Source: Chitinophaga niastensis
GTDB taxonomy: Bacteria; Bacteroidota; Bacteroidia; Chitinophagales; Chitinophagaceae
Reading direction: 5' to 3'
Assembly: GCF_003014755.1 (NCBI RefSeq)
Contig: NZ_PYAW01000003.1
Coordinates: 62,001 to 126,000, forward strand
DNA: 64,000 nt
Numbering within the stretch: position 1 is the first letter of the stretch; each line of letters starts with the position of its first letter. Shown here one piece after another: positions 42,300-52,435 of the stretch. The translations under genes and the position numbers were made by a program. The notes under the pieces were generated by a model. It was not told where the DNA came from. It made no database searches and worked only from the letters and a program-made list of their open reading frames with translations.

Positions 42300-43343
42300 A
42301 TGGCTGATTTATCTCAATTTGACCCTAACTCAGTTGGTCTGCTCTCCAACAACGTTTTTGGCTTACCTTTTTCAGAAGAAGAAGCAAAGCTGGTGTTACT
42401 GCCAGTTCCCTGGGAAGTGACTGTATCTTATAGCAATGGTACTGCCCGCGGACCTGAACGTATATTCAGGGCATCTTTCCAGGTAGACTTGTATGATGCA
42501 GATGTAAAAGATGGCTGGAAACAGGGTTTTTACATGCGTGAACCTGATAAACACCTGTTACTGCGCAGCGATTACCTGCGTAAAGAGGCAGAGTTATACC
42601 TGAAATTTCTGACAGAAGGGGGAGATATTTCAGAGAATGAATTTCTGAAAAAAACACTGGTAGACGTTAGTAACGGTACCAGGGCGATGAACGAATGGGT
42701 GTATACGCAAACCAAAGCATTGCTGGAAAAAGGCAAGCTGGTAGGGCTCGTTGGTGGCGACCACAGCACCCCGCTGGGCTTCTTTAAAGCAATCGGCGAA
42801 AATAAAGGCGAGTTCGGTATTTTGCAGATAGATGCCCATTGCGATTTGCGTGATGGCTATGAAGGATTCAAATATTCGCATGCCTCCATTATGTACAATG
42901 CCCTGGCAGAAGTACCGCAGCTCACAAAGCTGGTACAGGTAGGTATCCGCGACTATTGCGAAGAGGAAGTAGACTATATCCATAACAGTGAAGGCCGCGT
43001 AGTTACCTTCTTTGATAAGGATATTAAAGAAAGACAATTTGAAGGGGAAACATGGAAGGCAATCTGCGACAGCATTGTAGCCACTTTACCTCAACAAGTA
43101 TATATTAGTTTTGATATAGATGGACTGGATCCAAAATTATGTCCCAATACTGGTACCCCGGTAGCTGGTGGTTTTGAAACAGAGCAGATATATTATCTCT
43201 TCAAACAGGTACTCGCCAGCGGCCGCAAGCTGATTGGATTTGACCTGAACGAGGTGAGTGCATCACACGACGACTGGGACGCCAATGTAGGCGCCCGCGT
43301 ACTGTTCAAGCTCTGTAATCTGTTGATCAGTTCTAATTCCTAA
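42300..43343 (+). CDS. Ureohydrolase (agmatinase/formimidoylglutamase-like)
   Basis: The 347-residue enzyme of the arginase superfamily should hydrolyse a guanidino or formimino substrate with a di-manganese centre. Metal-binding motifs are visible: 'VGGDHS' (His155), 'IDAHCDLRDGYEG', 'SHASIMYNA' and 'SFDIDGLDPKLCPNTG'. Family neighbours in Bacteroidota are annotated as agmatinase, arginase or formimidoylglutamase, and sequence alone does not separate these. It leads a plus-strand group with a small membrane protein (gap 15 nt) and a radical SAM protein. No hut genes are adjacent, so histidine degradation is not indicated. Confidence 0.88.
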   Translation: MADLSQFDPNSVGLLSNNVFGLPFSEEEAKLVLLPVPWEVTVSYSNGTARGPERIFRASFQVDLYDADVKDGWKQGFYMREPDKHLLLRSDYLRKEAELYLKFLTEGGDISENEFLKKTLVDVSNGTRAMNEWVYTQTKALLEKGKLVGLVGGDHSTPLGFFKAIGENKGEFGILQIDAHCDLRDGYEGFKYSHASIMYNALAEVPQLTKLVQVGIRDYCEEEVDYIHNSEGRVVTFFDKDIKERQFEGETWKAICDSIVATLPQQVYISFDIDGLDPKLCPNTGTPVAGGFETEQIYYLFKQVLASGRKLIGFDLNEVSASHDDWDANVGARVLFKLCNLLISSNS

Positions 43344-43358
43344 TCAGACCGTTTCTTC

Positions 43359-43946
43359 ATGTATAGTTTGCGCATCATGCATCCCAATATTGCCAGCAGA
43401 ATCCGGTTGCTACCGGTAATGCACGGGCTTACCGGCATCCTGTTTCTGTTTAATGCCATTGGCATTTACCGCAGCCCGCAACCGAACTGGTTCCTGGTGG
43501 TATTTTTCCTGCTGTTGGGTGGCGCCAGTTTACTGTTTCCTTTTACGATGAAACGGTTTAAGAAGTTCAGCGATGTAAATACGATTGCACGCATGATCCA
43601 GGCTTTTGTATGCCTGACAGGCAGTTTGTATTTCTTATCGCATCTGCAGCCTATTACAGGACTGCTGTTATTTGCGGTGGGAATCGGTCTGGCTTATGTA
43701 GGCTGGATGGAGTATAAAATATTCCAACCGGTATTTATCAAACTGGACATTACCGGTATCACCCTGCCAACTACCTTTTCCAAAAGGCTCATTGGCTGGA
43801 ACGAGTTGAATAACGTAATTTTGCGGAACGACTTGTTTACTATTGACTTTAAGAATAACAGGATAATACAGCTGGAAGTGCTGGATGAACCAGGGAAAGA
43901 GCAACGTGAAGCATTGAATGCATTCTGCACAAGCAGAACAAATTAA
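43359..43946 (+). CDS. Membrane protein with PH-like C-terminus
   Basis: The 195-residue protein has about four membrane helices (residues 17-37, 46-63, 82-98, 103-121). A soluble region follows ('FIKLDITGITLPTTFSKRLIGWNELNNVILRNDLFTID' region, residues 127-165) that resembles a bacterial PH-like or YdbS-type beta fold. No function is known. It starts 15 nt after the ureohydrolase and precedes the radical SAM gene, so co-transcription is likely. ATG at 43377 is an alternative start six codons in. Confidence 0.72.
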   Translation: MYSLRIMHPNIASRIRLLPVMHGLTGILFLFNAIGIYRSPQPNWFLVVFFLLLGGASLLFPFTMKRFKKFSDVNTIARMIQAFVCLTGSLYFLSHLQPITGLLLFAVGIGLAYVGWMEYKIFQPVFIKLDITGITLPTTFSKRLIGWNELNNVILRNDLFTIDFKNNRIIQLEVLDEPGKEQREALNAFCTSRTN

Positions 43947-44009
43947 ACATTTTCAGCTATTGATAAGCAGCTATATCTTATCAGCAGATGAATATAATCA
44001 ATACAACTT

Positions 44010-45314
44010 ATGGCGGTTTTAACGCAAACACCTTACATTTTATATTCTGACGGTGACGGAAATATTTTCGAAGACACTACTATGTACACAACCGGCCGTA
44101 GTGGCTGGGATGCATGGCCAGTGGAAGCTGATGAATGGATCGAATTACCGGAAGGAGGCAATTTGTATGAGTTGCCTGGTCGTCGTGGTATTGGCATCAA
44201 TGCTGCTACCGGCGATATGCAGCTTTGCGAGAAAGGCTGGGCAGTAGCGGCTTTCATACCGCCTGCACATACCGGTTTTTACCTGTCGGCCTATGAAACC
44301 ATGCCTGATGCACCCACACTGCCGCTGTTTTGCTACACGGCTGTTGGTTGGCTGGATGGCAAGTTTTATGTACCAGCTACCCGTATTGAAGCAGATATTC
44401 GCCAGGAATGTGCAGGTTTTGATGATAAAAAAGTAAAACAGGGCGTAAAACAGTTAGTAGCGGCTTATCCGCATAACAGACTGGTACAGCATCTGGCAGA
44501 GAATTGCGCACTGACTTACGAATGTCCTGCTGCACGTAATTATTTTATGGGAAGATGGGAATGCCCTATTCCTTCCTCTCCTGCATGTAATGCCAATTGC
44601 GTAGGATGTATCTCTTTCCAGCCGGAAGAAGAAAGCATTGTATCCACACAGGATCGTTTGCGTTTCAAACCTACAGCACAGGAAATTGTAGAGTATACCG
44701 TACCACACCTGGAAACAGCGCCCTACCCTATCGTGAGCTTTGGTCAGGGTTGTGAAGGAGAACCATTACTGATGTGGGAAACCATTCGCGAATCTATTAT
44801 TGAAATACGTAAACATACCTCCAAAGGCAGTATCAATATCAACACCAACGGTAGTAAACCGGATGCTGTACGTGCCTTATGCGAAGCTGGTTTGAACAGT
44901 ATCCGTGTGAGTTTGAATTCGGCTCAGGAAAAGTATTATACACCGTATTACCGCCCCAACAATTATGTTTTTGAAGATATCATCGAAAGCCTGAAAGTAG
45001 TGCGTGAATTTGGTGGCTGGACTTCCATCAATTACTTTGTATTTCCTGGTATGACGGATAGTGCTGATGAATATGAAGCACTGCGCAAACTGATCAGTGA
45101 AACGGGTTTGAACATGATACAATGGCGTAATTTCAATATTGATCCTGACTGGTACCTTGGTAAACTGGGTGTTACAGAAACCGGCGAATGCTTAGGTGTG
45201 AAACAATTGCAGGAACTGATCCATGAAGAATTTCCGGATGTAAAATTCGGTTATTTCAATCCGCCGATAGAACGTATCACCGGCGATTATATGGCTGATT
45301 TTGCCCACAAATAA
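44010..45314 (+). CDS. Radical SAM protein of unknown substrate
   Basis: The 434-residue protein has the radical SAM cluster motif Cys193-x3-Cys197-x2-Cys200 ('ACNANCVGC') and downstream strands typical of the fold ('INTNGSKPDAV', 'GLNSIRVSLNSAQEKYYT', 'YFVFPGMTDSADEYEAL'). Unusually the motif is preceded by a 190-residue N-terminal domain with further cysteines just upstream ('ENCALTYECP', 'WECP'). No SPASM region is evident at the C-terminus. The reaction cannot be named. It shares a strand and probably a transcript with the ureohydrolase and membrane protein, and its stop abuts the convergent AraC gene with no gap. Confidence 0.85.
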   Translation: MAVLTQTPYILYSDGDGNIFEDTTMYTTGRSGWDAWPVEADEWIELPEGGNLYELPGRRGIGINAATGDMQLCEKGWAVAAFIPPAHTGFYLSAYETMPDAPTLPLFCYTAVGWLDGKFYVPATRIEADIRQECAGFDDKKVKQGVKQLVAAYPHNRLVQHLAENCALTYECPAARNYFMGRWECPIPSSPACNANCVGCISFQPEEESIVSTQDRLRFKPTAQEIVEYTVPHLETAPYPIVSFGQGCEGEPLLMWETIRESIIEIRKHTSKGSININTNGSKPDAVRALCEAGLNSIRVSLNSAQEKYYTPYYRPNNYVFEDIIESLKVVREFGGWTSINYFVFPGMTDSADEYEALRKLISETGLNMIQWRNFNIDPDWYLGKLGVTETGECLGVKQLQELIHEEFPDVKFGYFNPPIERITGDYMADFAHK

Positions 45315-46232
45315 TTATACTTCTTCTTCCAATAAACCATCACTATGCGTGTTCTCTTGCCCAAAGCGGTATTGACGCGCATAGGCTGATGGAGACATCC
45401 CCGTCACCTTTCTGAATACCCGGTTAAACGTAATAGGATTGTTGTACCCGGTAGCATAAGCCACTGATGCAATGCTGTCAAAATCTCCGTTGATAATCTT
45501 CTTACAGGCAGCATTGATCCTGATTTCATTTAAAAATTCCAGGTAAGTTTTGCGTGTATGTTTTTTGAAATATTTACAAAAAGCATAGGTCGTTAAATGC
45601 GCTACGGAGGCTATCTTTCCCAACGTAATATTCTCTACATAATGTTCCAGCGTATATTGGTAAATATCATTCATGCGCAGTCCTTCCGATTCACTGTAAG
45701 CACTGCGGGAAAAGCCAGTGGATAAGGACTTCCAGCTCTTCACCTGTTTTGAAAAATAAACAAGCATGGCTACAAATGCCAGTAATCTTTCGGCGCCGGT
45801 GAGCCGGGAGATCCTTAATACATCTGTTGCAATTTTCTCTTCATATTCCGCAGGTAATTGCATGCTGGAATTTGTGAGCTGCAGGAACTTCCTGACCGTT
45901 TCCATTTCAGGTAAGGAGAACAGCCCCTGGAGGGCATGTTCATGGTCAAAGAAAATATGGATAGCGTGAATATTTTTCTCCTGCAAGTTTTCAAAATACT
46001 TGGCATCCCCCTTAAACATATGTGGTTGATTGGCGCCAATTACATAGATTTCTCCTGCCTTAAAAGGCTGGGTATAATTACCCGCTATCAATGTACCCTC
46101 TCCTTTAATAATCAGCGTTACCTGTGCCTCTTTGTGCCGGTGCAGGTAATTATAGAAGTAAGGGAGGATGTCTTCCTGTATAACCACAGCTCCTTCATCA
46201 GCAACGGGAACAGTAAATTGAATTACTTTCAT
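45315..46232 (-). CDS. AraC-family transcriptional regulator
   Basis: The 305-residue regulator has an N-terminal AraC-type cupin ('LIIKGEGTLIAGNYTQPFKAGEIYVIGANQPHMFKG') and a C-terminal double helix-turn-helix ('LGKIASVAHLTTYAFCKYFKKHTRKTYLEFLNEIRI', 'IASVAYATGYNNPITFNRVFRKVTGMSPSAYARQYR'). It should bind a small ligand and control transcription. It is divergent from the susC-susD pair across a 300-base intergenic region, so that pair is the likely target. The ligand is unknown. Confidence 0.93.
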   Translation of the reverse strand: MKVIQFTVPVADEGAVVIQEDILPYFYNYLHRHKEAQVTLIIKGEGTLIAGNYTQPFKAGEIYVIGANQPHMFKGDAKYFENLQEKNIHAIHIFFDHEHALQGLFSLPEMETVRKFLQLTNSSMQLPAEYEEKIATDVLRISRLTGAERLLAFVAMLVYFSKQVKSWKSLSTGFSRSAYSESEGLRMNDIYQYTLEHYVENITLGKIASVAHLTTYAFCKYFKKHTRKTYLEFLNEIRINAACKKIINGDFDSIASVAYATGYNNPITFNRVFRKVTGMSPSAYARQYRFGQENTHSDGLLEEEV

Positions 46233-46532
46233 TAACCAATTTTACTAGTTTTTCTGCAAAATTAGTATTTCGAAGACAATAATTGTATAGTTTTGAACAA
46301 TTTTTAACAAAGTGTACAGCCGGAATTCATCAATTTGGATAATTTTTGATAAGTAATGGCTAATTCTCAACATGATAAGTCCCGTAGAGAAAAGTTATAT
46401 TTGAGCATTACGAACGAGTATGCCAATAGAATAAATGTGAGTGAACAATACAGTGAATAAACTGAATGAATCAACATCAAATCTTGCATTTATTGCATAA
46501 ATAATAAAACCAAAATCACTAAATCCGTTAAT
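46233..46532. other. Divergent regulatory region between the AraC gene and susC
   Basis: A plus-strand -7 box TATATTTG lies at 46396-46403, 129 nt before the susC ATG. The region is AT-rich and should hold the AraC binding sites, but I see no clear repeated operator. No gene and no family A-D repeat is present. Confidence 0.55.
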
Positions 46533-49500
46533 ATGTTCAGAAAAAGGAAACATGCCTTCTTTTCATTATTTTTTCTTCTCTTTTATATAACTGGCTTTGC
46601 GCAGACAGGCCCCATAAAGGGCAAGGTGACCGGCGATGATGGCCTGCCAATTCCGGGTGCTACTGTAGTATTGAAGGAGCATAAGAATAAAGGTACTATG
46701 ACAAAGGAGGACGGTACCTTCTCATTCAATGCTGGTAGCAATAGTGCTGTATTGGAGATATCTGCTTTAGGTTATAACAGCCAGGAAATAACAGCTGCAA
46801 ATACCGGTGAAGTAGCTATAACACTCAAAAGAGATACGCGTGCACTGGATATGATCGTAGTTACTGCATTAGGCGTAAAACGGGATAAGCGTAATCTTAC
46901 CTTCAGTTCGCAGGAAGTGAAAGCGGAAGAACTAACACGTGCAAAAGATCCGAGTGTGCTGAATGCCTTAACCGGCAAGGTTTCCGGCGTACAAATCACT
47001 TCTACTTCCGGAACACCGGGTAGCTCTTCCCGCATCGTAATACGCGGCGCTACTTCTATACTGGGTAATAATGAAGCATTGATTGTAATGGATGGTGTGC
47101 CTATTGATAACACTGAAACCAATGTATCTCCCGGCGGCGGCGGCGGTACCAGCCGTTTGTCTGACATTGATCCTGCTATCATTGAAAGCATAAACGTACT
47201 GAAAGGCGCAGCTGCAACAGCATTGTACGGCTCTGCAGGTGCAAGGGGCGTAGTAATGATCACTACCAAAAAAGGCAGCGCCAACAAAAAACCACAGCTC
47301 ACTTTTTCTTCTGATCTGGGATGGGACTATGCCATTCTCCCTGAAAGACAAACAAAATATACCCTTGGAACTGGTGGAAAATATTCTGATGGCGTAACAA
47401 GTAAAGCCAGTGGCTCCTGGGGTGCCCGCATTGATACGTTACGTGTAAACGGGCAGCCAATAAAAACACATAACCTGATGAAGGAGTTTTATAAACCAGG
47501 TATCACCACCAACAATGGACTCAGTGTAGCCGGTGGTACTGCCAAATCCGGTTATCTGCTCTCCTATTCCTATTTTGACCAAAGCGGCATTGTTCCAAAG
47601 GATAAATATAAAAGACATAATTTATTTGCCAAGTTCAACACTGCCATTACTGATAACCTGCAGATGACTTTCCAGATGGGTTACACGAATGCTGAGAAAA
47701 GCAGTTTGCCGGAAGGTTATGGTCTGAGCAGCCCGTTGCTGGTATTATATGCAGCGCCGATTTCCTATGACCTGAACCCTTACGTGGAAGCAGATGGCAT
47801 CACACAAAGACTGTACAGATTTAAACGTAACAATCCTTACTGGATTGCTAACAATATTTTGAATCATACCAATGTTAACCGCTTCATGCCGGTAATTAAC
47901 CTGAGTTACACACCTACTAACTGGTTAACCGTAACAGAGCGTGCAGGTGCTGACATTTACACCGCACAGCAGGATTATCATGTAAACATTGGTGATATCA
48001 GCTTTATTTCCGGCTATATTCAAAACGATCAGAATAACTCCCGCATCTTCAATAACGATCTGATGGTGCAGGCCAGGAAATCATTTAATAAATTCAATAC
48101 CAGTCTGCTTGTTGGTAATAACATCTATTCTAATTATAATCAAACCAGTACCACAAAAGGACAGGGCCTTTCCATACCCGGATACTATAACATGGGCAAC
48201 GCCAGTACCGTATCTAACAAGGAATATTATACCCAGCAAAGGAAAATTGGTTTTTATGCCCAGGCTGATATAGAATATAACCGTTTTCTTGTACTGGCAT
48301 TATCTGGTCGTTTAGATGGTAGTTCCGTACTTTCTACTGACCATCTTTATTATCCATATGGCTCTGCAGCATTGGGTTTTGTGTTTTCGGAACTGATGCC
48401 GGCCAGTTGGAAAGAGAAAGTGGACTTCGCCAAATTACGTGTTTCCTATGCAATGGTAGGTAATGATAACGTTTCCCCTTATTCAAATAATACACCTTAT
48501 AAGCAGGCCTCAGGCGATAATGTTATTCCCGGTTATATGAGTGGGCTATCATTCCCTTACAATGGACAGAATGGTTTCTTAATTTCTCAGACATTAGGGA
48601 ATAAGTTTCTCAAGAATGAAAGAATGAAAGAATTTGAAACCGGACTGGAAGCCCGTTTCTTTGGCAATCGCCTTGGCTTTGAGGCATCTTATTTCCATCG
48701 TAAAATGAGCGACGGATTAATTGCAGGCGCGCAAATCTCGGCTGCTACGGGTTATACCGGCACTACCCTTAACTCCGCAGAAATGGAAACAAAAGGAATA
48801 GAAGCCTTAGTGAATATTACACCTGTAAAGACAAAAAATTTCAGCTGGGATGTAACCGCCAACTACAGCAGATTACGTAATAAAGTAACCCGTGTAGCAC
48901 CAGATTTACCAACCACCAATATAGGATTTACTTATGCTATTGAGGGACAGCCTTATGGTGCATTCTTTACCAACAAATTTGCCAGAACAGCGGATGGACA
49001 ATTAAAAATTGATGCTAACGGCATGCCATACGCAGATGATGCATCAGGCGTTGTAGGTAATGTAAACCCGAACTGGACAGGTGGTTTGACCAATACCTTC
49101 AGATACAAACAGCTCGTTTTCAGTTTCTTCCTGGATACCAAACAAGGTGGCAATATCTATAACCAGGATGAACAGTATGGTTATGTTTATGGCACTGCCA
49201 AGATCACAGAAAACAGAGATCAGCCACTGATCATTAAAGGTATCAGTGACGTAACCGGCAAACCAAATACAGTAGCTGTAAATCCACAGTCGTATTATGG
49301 CGCCATGTATAATATTGGTGAAAACTTTGTGCAGGATGGCAGCTATATTAAATTAAGGAACGTATCGCTTTCCTATAATTTCGGACATTCCCTGCTGGCG
49401 CACACACCTATAAAAGATGCTTCGTTAACGGTAACAGGTAAAAATCTCTGGATCTACAAGCCACATTTTACCGGTCCTGATCCGGAAGTGAACTCATTTG

Positions 49501-49586
49501 GTTCTACCAACGGCAGCTTAGGAATGTATGCCTATTCCACTCCTACTACCCGCAGTATTTTATTCAGCTTAAAGGTGGTATTCTAA
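46533..49586 (+). CDS. SusC/RagA-type TonB-dependent outer-membrane receptor
   Basis: The 1017-residue receptor imports a ligand across the outer membrane. It has a signal peptide (cleavage near 'GFA-QT'), an N-terminal carboxypeptidase-regulatory-like domain ('GKVTGDDGLPIPGATVVLK', residues 28-100), a TonB-box and plug ('VTALGVKRDKR', 'LYGSAGARGVVMITTKKG'), then a long beta-barrel ending 'STPTTRSILFSLKVVF' with a terminal Phe. The partner SusD lipoprotein follows after 35 nt. No glycan-degrading enzyme, kinase or sulfatase adjoins, so the cargo is unclear: an oligosaccharide, peptide or metal complex are all possible. Confidence 0.96.
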   Translation: MFRKRKHAFFSLFFLLFYITGFAQTGPIKGKVTGDDGLPIPGATVVLKEHKNKGTMTKEDGTFSFNAGSNSAVLEISALGYNSQEITAANTGEVAITLKRDTRALDMIVVTALGVKRDKRNLTFSSQEVKAEELTRAKDPSVLNALTGKVSGVQITSTSGTPGSSSRIVIRGATSILGNNEALIVMDGVPIDNTETNVSPGGGGGTSRLSDIDPAIIESINVLKGAAATALYGSAGARGVVMITTKKGSANKKPQLTFSSDLGWDYAILPERQTKYTLGTGGKYSDGVTSKASGSWGARIDTLRVNGQPIKTHNLMKEFYKPGITTNNGLSVAGGTAKSGYLLSYSYFDQSGIVPKDKYKRHNLFAKFNTAITDNLQMTFQMGYTNAEKSSLPEGYGLSSPLLVLYAAPISYDLNPYVEADGITQRLYRFKRNNPYWIANNILNHTNVNRFMPVINLSYTPTNWLTVTERAGADIYTAQQDYHVNIGDISFISGYIQNDQNNSRIFNNDLMVQARKSFNKFNTSLLVGNNIYSNYNQTSTTKGQGLSIPGYYNMGNASTVSNKEYYTQQRKIGFYAQADIEYNRFLVLALSGRLDGSSVLSTDHLYYPYGSAALGFVFSELMPASWKEKVDFAKLRVSYAMVGNDNVSPYSNNTPYKQASGDNVIPGYMSGLSFPYNGQNGFLISQTLGNKFLKNERMKEFETGLEARFFGNRLGFEASYFHRKMSDGLIAGAQISAATGYTGTTLNSAEMETKGIEALVNITPVKTKNFSWDVTANYSRLRNKVTRVAPDLPTTNIGFTYAIEGQPYGAFFTNKFARTADGQLKIDANGMPYADDASGVVGNVNPNWTGGLTNTFRYKQLVFSFFLDTKQGGNIYNQDEQYGYVYGTAKITENRDQPLIIKGISDVTGKPNTVAVNPQSYYGAMYNIGENFVQDGSYIKLRNVSLSYNFGHSLLAHTPIKDASLTVTGKNLWIYKPHFTGPDPEVNSFGSTNGSLGMYAYSTPTTRSILFSLKVVF

Positions 49587-49621
49587 CGTTCACGAATATA
49601 TTATTTCAGGTATTATTAAAG

Positions 49622-51034
49622 ATGAGATCCATGACTAAAATAAATGCATATATACTTTCCCTGCTGCTGATTGTATCTGCAACTGGCTGCAAAAAATTCC
49701 TGGACATCAACCAGGATCCCAGTAATCCGAAAGATGTACCGGCGCCTTTAATGCTGGCTCCCCTCGAAGCCAGTATCTCCAATAGTATTGCTGCGGGCAG
49801 CGCTTCGATGTTGATCACCTCCTGGATGCAACAAACCACACAAAATCAGGCAGTGCCTAACACCGATGTTTACCAGGTAAACAATGGTACTTTTGATGGA
49901 TACTGGTCTGCATTTTATGCAACTACACTGATTAACCTGCAACTGTTACAACATAAAGCACAGGCGGGCAATAATACCACCTACGATGGTATAGCTAAAG
50001 TGTTATTTGCCTATACATTAGGCAATACTACAGACTTATGGGGAGATGTTCCTGATAGTAAAGCATTACAGGGTTCAGATGTGCTAAGACCCTCTTATGA
50101 TAGCCAGGAGCAGATCTATACACACCTGCAGGTGCTGTTGGATAGTGCTATTTTACAATTAACTGCTAAGCAAGGTGTTCAACCTCACGGTGATGATTAC
50201 TTCTACCAGGGCAATACCGACAAGTGGATCCGTGCTGCCTACCTCTTAAAAGCCCGTTTTTATATGCATTTAAGCAAGGCACCAGGTCATACTGCAGCAG
50301 CTCAGGCTGATCTCGCACTCGCTGCACTGGGGCTCGCGATGCAGTCTAATGCAGATGATATGGTATTTCCTTATACCGGTACGGCTAATACGCTGAACCC
50401 GGTATATCAGAATTTTAGCACAGCATCCAGTTCTACCTCAGTAATCAGTTCAAAAGTAGTAGACTCGTTGGTAAACAGGAAAGATCCCCGTTTATCTAAA
50501 CTGGTGGCTCCTGCTGTTTCCGATGGTGCTTATAGGGGCAGAAACTGCGGCGCTGCACCTGATCCGGATATTACTATTTTCTCTACACCAGGTTCCTTTT
50601 ACGGCAACCCCGCTTCTGGCTGTTATATCCTGAATTACACAGAAGCTATATTTCTGAAAGCAGAAGCAACACTGGTAAAATCCGGCTATGCTGCCGCTTC
50701 AGATATCTACAGAACCGGCATTAAAACCCACTTCATGAAATTGGGTATTGATACCACCGGTGCTGCTGCGCAAGCCTATCTGATGGCACGTGGTTCACTG
50801 AGCGCCACTGATGCATGGGAAAAGCTGATGGATGAAAAGGCGACGGCCAGTTTCTTATCAATAGAAAATTATACTGATTGGAGAAGAACAGGTTATCCTG
50901 CTTTAAAACTGGTACAGAATGCAGTAACAACAACCATTCCTACCCGTTTCCAGTATCCGTTAACAGAATTAACATCTAATCAACAACCACAGCAATCAGC
51001 CAAGATCACTGATAAATTGTGGTGGAACCAATAA
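49622..51034 (+). CDS. SusD/RagB-family surface lipoprotein
   Basis: The 470-residue lipoprotein partners the SusC channel as its lid at the cell surface. It has a lipobox at 'VSATGC' (Cys20) followed by 'KKFLDINQDPSNP', the usual SusD start. The helical TPR-like body includes 'LGNTTDLWGDVPDS', 'YLLKARFYMHLSK' and 'LNYTEAIFLKAEATL', and the C-terminus carries 'YTDWRRTGYP'. It fits the SusD-like_2 (RagB-type, peptide or unknown ligand) group better than starch-binding SusD. Start ATG 49622; ATG 49631 is also possible. Confidence 0.93.
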   Translation: MRSMTKINAYILSLLLIVSATGCKKFLDINQDPSNPKDVPAPLMLAPLEASISNSIAAGSASMLITSWMQQTTQNQAVPNTDVYQVNNGTFDGYWSAFYATTLINLQLLQHKAQAGNNTTYDGIAKVLFAYTLGNTTDLWGDVPDSKALQGSDVLRPSYDSQEQIYTHLQVLLDSAILQLTAKQGVQPHGDDYFYQGNTDKWIRAAYLLKARFYMHLSKAPGHTAAAQADLALAALGLAMQSNADDMVFPYTGTANTLNPVYQNFSTASSSTSVISSKVVDSLVNRKDPRLSKLVAPAVSDGAYRGRNCGAAPDPDITIFSTPGSFYGNPASGCYILNYTEAIFLKAEATLVKSGYAAASDIYRTGIKTHFMKLGIDTTGAAAQAYLMARGSLSATDAWEKLMDEKATASFLSIENYTDWRRTGYPALKLVQNAVTTTIPTRFQYPLTELTSNQQPQQSAKITDKLWWNQ

Positions 51035-51061
51035 CTATATATAAACCTTTCCGAACTTTCG

Positions 51062-51097
51062 TAAGTAGTTGCAGACATATTTCCTGCAGCTACTTAT
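51062..51097. terminator. Hairpin between susD and the MFS gene
   Basis: TAAGTAGTTGCAG pairs with CTGCAGCTACTTA (one mismatch) around a 9-nt loop. The flanking genes converge. A T-run is weak, so it may be a bidirectional terminator or only a pause structure. Confidence 0.5.
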
Positions 51098-51101
51098 GAA
51101 A

Positions 51102-52328
51102 TCAGGAAACAGCCATATTTTGCCGGACTAATTTTTTCTGCAGCCACATAAATCCACCACAGGATACCAAACAACCCAAGGCTGTAATAGCCCACCACGG
51201 CCTAAAACCAAGATGCTGCACTACAAAAGCCCCTGCAGTAGGAGAAACGATATTAGCAACAGAGTAAGAGATAGTATACAAGGCAGCATATTGTCCGCGG
51301 TTATGATCTTTGCTCCGGGCAATCCAGAAGCTGTTCATAAACGGCAGGCAAAACATCTCTCCCATGGTTATGGTAACCATAAAAAAAGCTGCCACTGCCC
51401 AGAATGGTGGCAGAAAACATAACAACATATATGCCGTACATACTATCATGGCGCCCCTGGCTACAAATACCAGGTTAGGCTTGGTACCATCCAGACGATA
51501 TACCATCACCATTTCCACCACAGCAATCATGATACCATTGATAGACATATTCAATCCGATGGCCCATTCTTCCATATGCAGTACATCTTTGAGATATAAT
51601 GGCACAATGCTGGAAAACTGGAACAGGCAAATGGCATTGATCATGCCCAGCACCAGGAACCATAAATAAGTATGATCATGCCATACCTTGCTTTCTTTTT
51701 GGACCATCACCGTTTTGGCGATTTTTGCCGGCGCTGCTACAGGCGGTAAAAGTATCCGCATTAATACAGCCGCTATTATACATGTGAATCCATCTACCCA
51801 AAATAATAACTGATAACTGAAACTTGCCAATATACCACCAATGGCTGGCCCTACCGACCAACCCAGGTTCACTGCCAGTCTGTTTAATGCATAGGAGCGG
51901 GTACGGTTTTCTGGTGCACTGTAAGCCGCAATAGCTATACTGTTGGCCGGCCGGAATGCATCTCCCACAGAGCTCATCACAAACACGCAGGCGCATATTT
52001 GCGGAAACGTATGCATCTGCCCCAATAAAATGAACAATAAACCGTTAGAGAAAAGGCTCCAGAACTGTACATGGTAAAAACCTATTTTATCAGACAACCA
52101 GCCACCTAACAATGCACCTACAATTGCCCCTGAACCAAAGCAGGCCATTACTAACCCTGCCTGAGCAATAGTGAAGTGTAAATGTACGGTGAGGTAAACG
52201 GTCATAAAAGGGATGACCATAGTACCACTACGATTGATCAGTAATACGAGTGACAACCACCAGGTAGCCGGAGCCAAACCAGTATACGCATTTTGATATA
52301 GACGAATAGTTTGCTTTACAGGATTCAT
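51102..52328 (-). CDS. MFS transporter
   Basis: The 408-residue protein has about 12 membrane helices and the MFS loop 'LLGGWLSDKIGFYHVQFWS' (G-x-L-S-D-K-I-G) between helices 2 and 3. A second part starts near 'HDHTYLWFLVLGMINAICLF' after a basic linker ('AKIAKTVMVQKESK'). It is of the drug/metabolite efflux type by length, with no clear substrate signature. It converges with susC-susD and could export or take up the same class of compounds, which is inference. Start ATG 52328. Confidence 0.92.
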   Translation of the reverse strand: MNPVKQTIRLYQNAYTGLAPATWWLSLVLLINRSGTMVIPFMTVYLTVHLHFTIAQAGLVMACFGSGAIVGALLGGWLSDKIGFYHVQFWSLFSNGLLFILLGQMHTFPQICACVFVMSSVGDAFRPANSIAIAAYSAPENRTRSYALNRLAVNLGWSVGPAIGGILASFSYQLLFWVDGFTCIIAAVLMRILLPPVAAPAKIAKTVMVQKESKVWHDHTYLWFLVLGMINAICLFQFSSIVPLYLKDVLHMEEWAIGLNMSINGIMIAVVEMVMVYRLDGTKPNLVFVARGAMIVCTAYMLLCFLPPFWAVAAFFMVTITMGEMFCLPFMNSFWIARSKDHNRGQYAALYTISYSVANIVSPTAGAFVVQHLGFRPWWAITALGCLVSCGGFMWLQKKLVRQNMAVS

Positions 52329-52435
52329 ATAACCGGAACAAAATAAAATGCACTAAAATGGATTAACTGCATAGTTTTTGCAAAGATGAACAATTCATCT
52401 TTTGAATAGAGATTATTTTTTCTGGATCAAAACAT

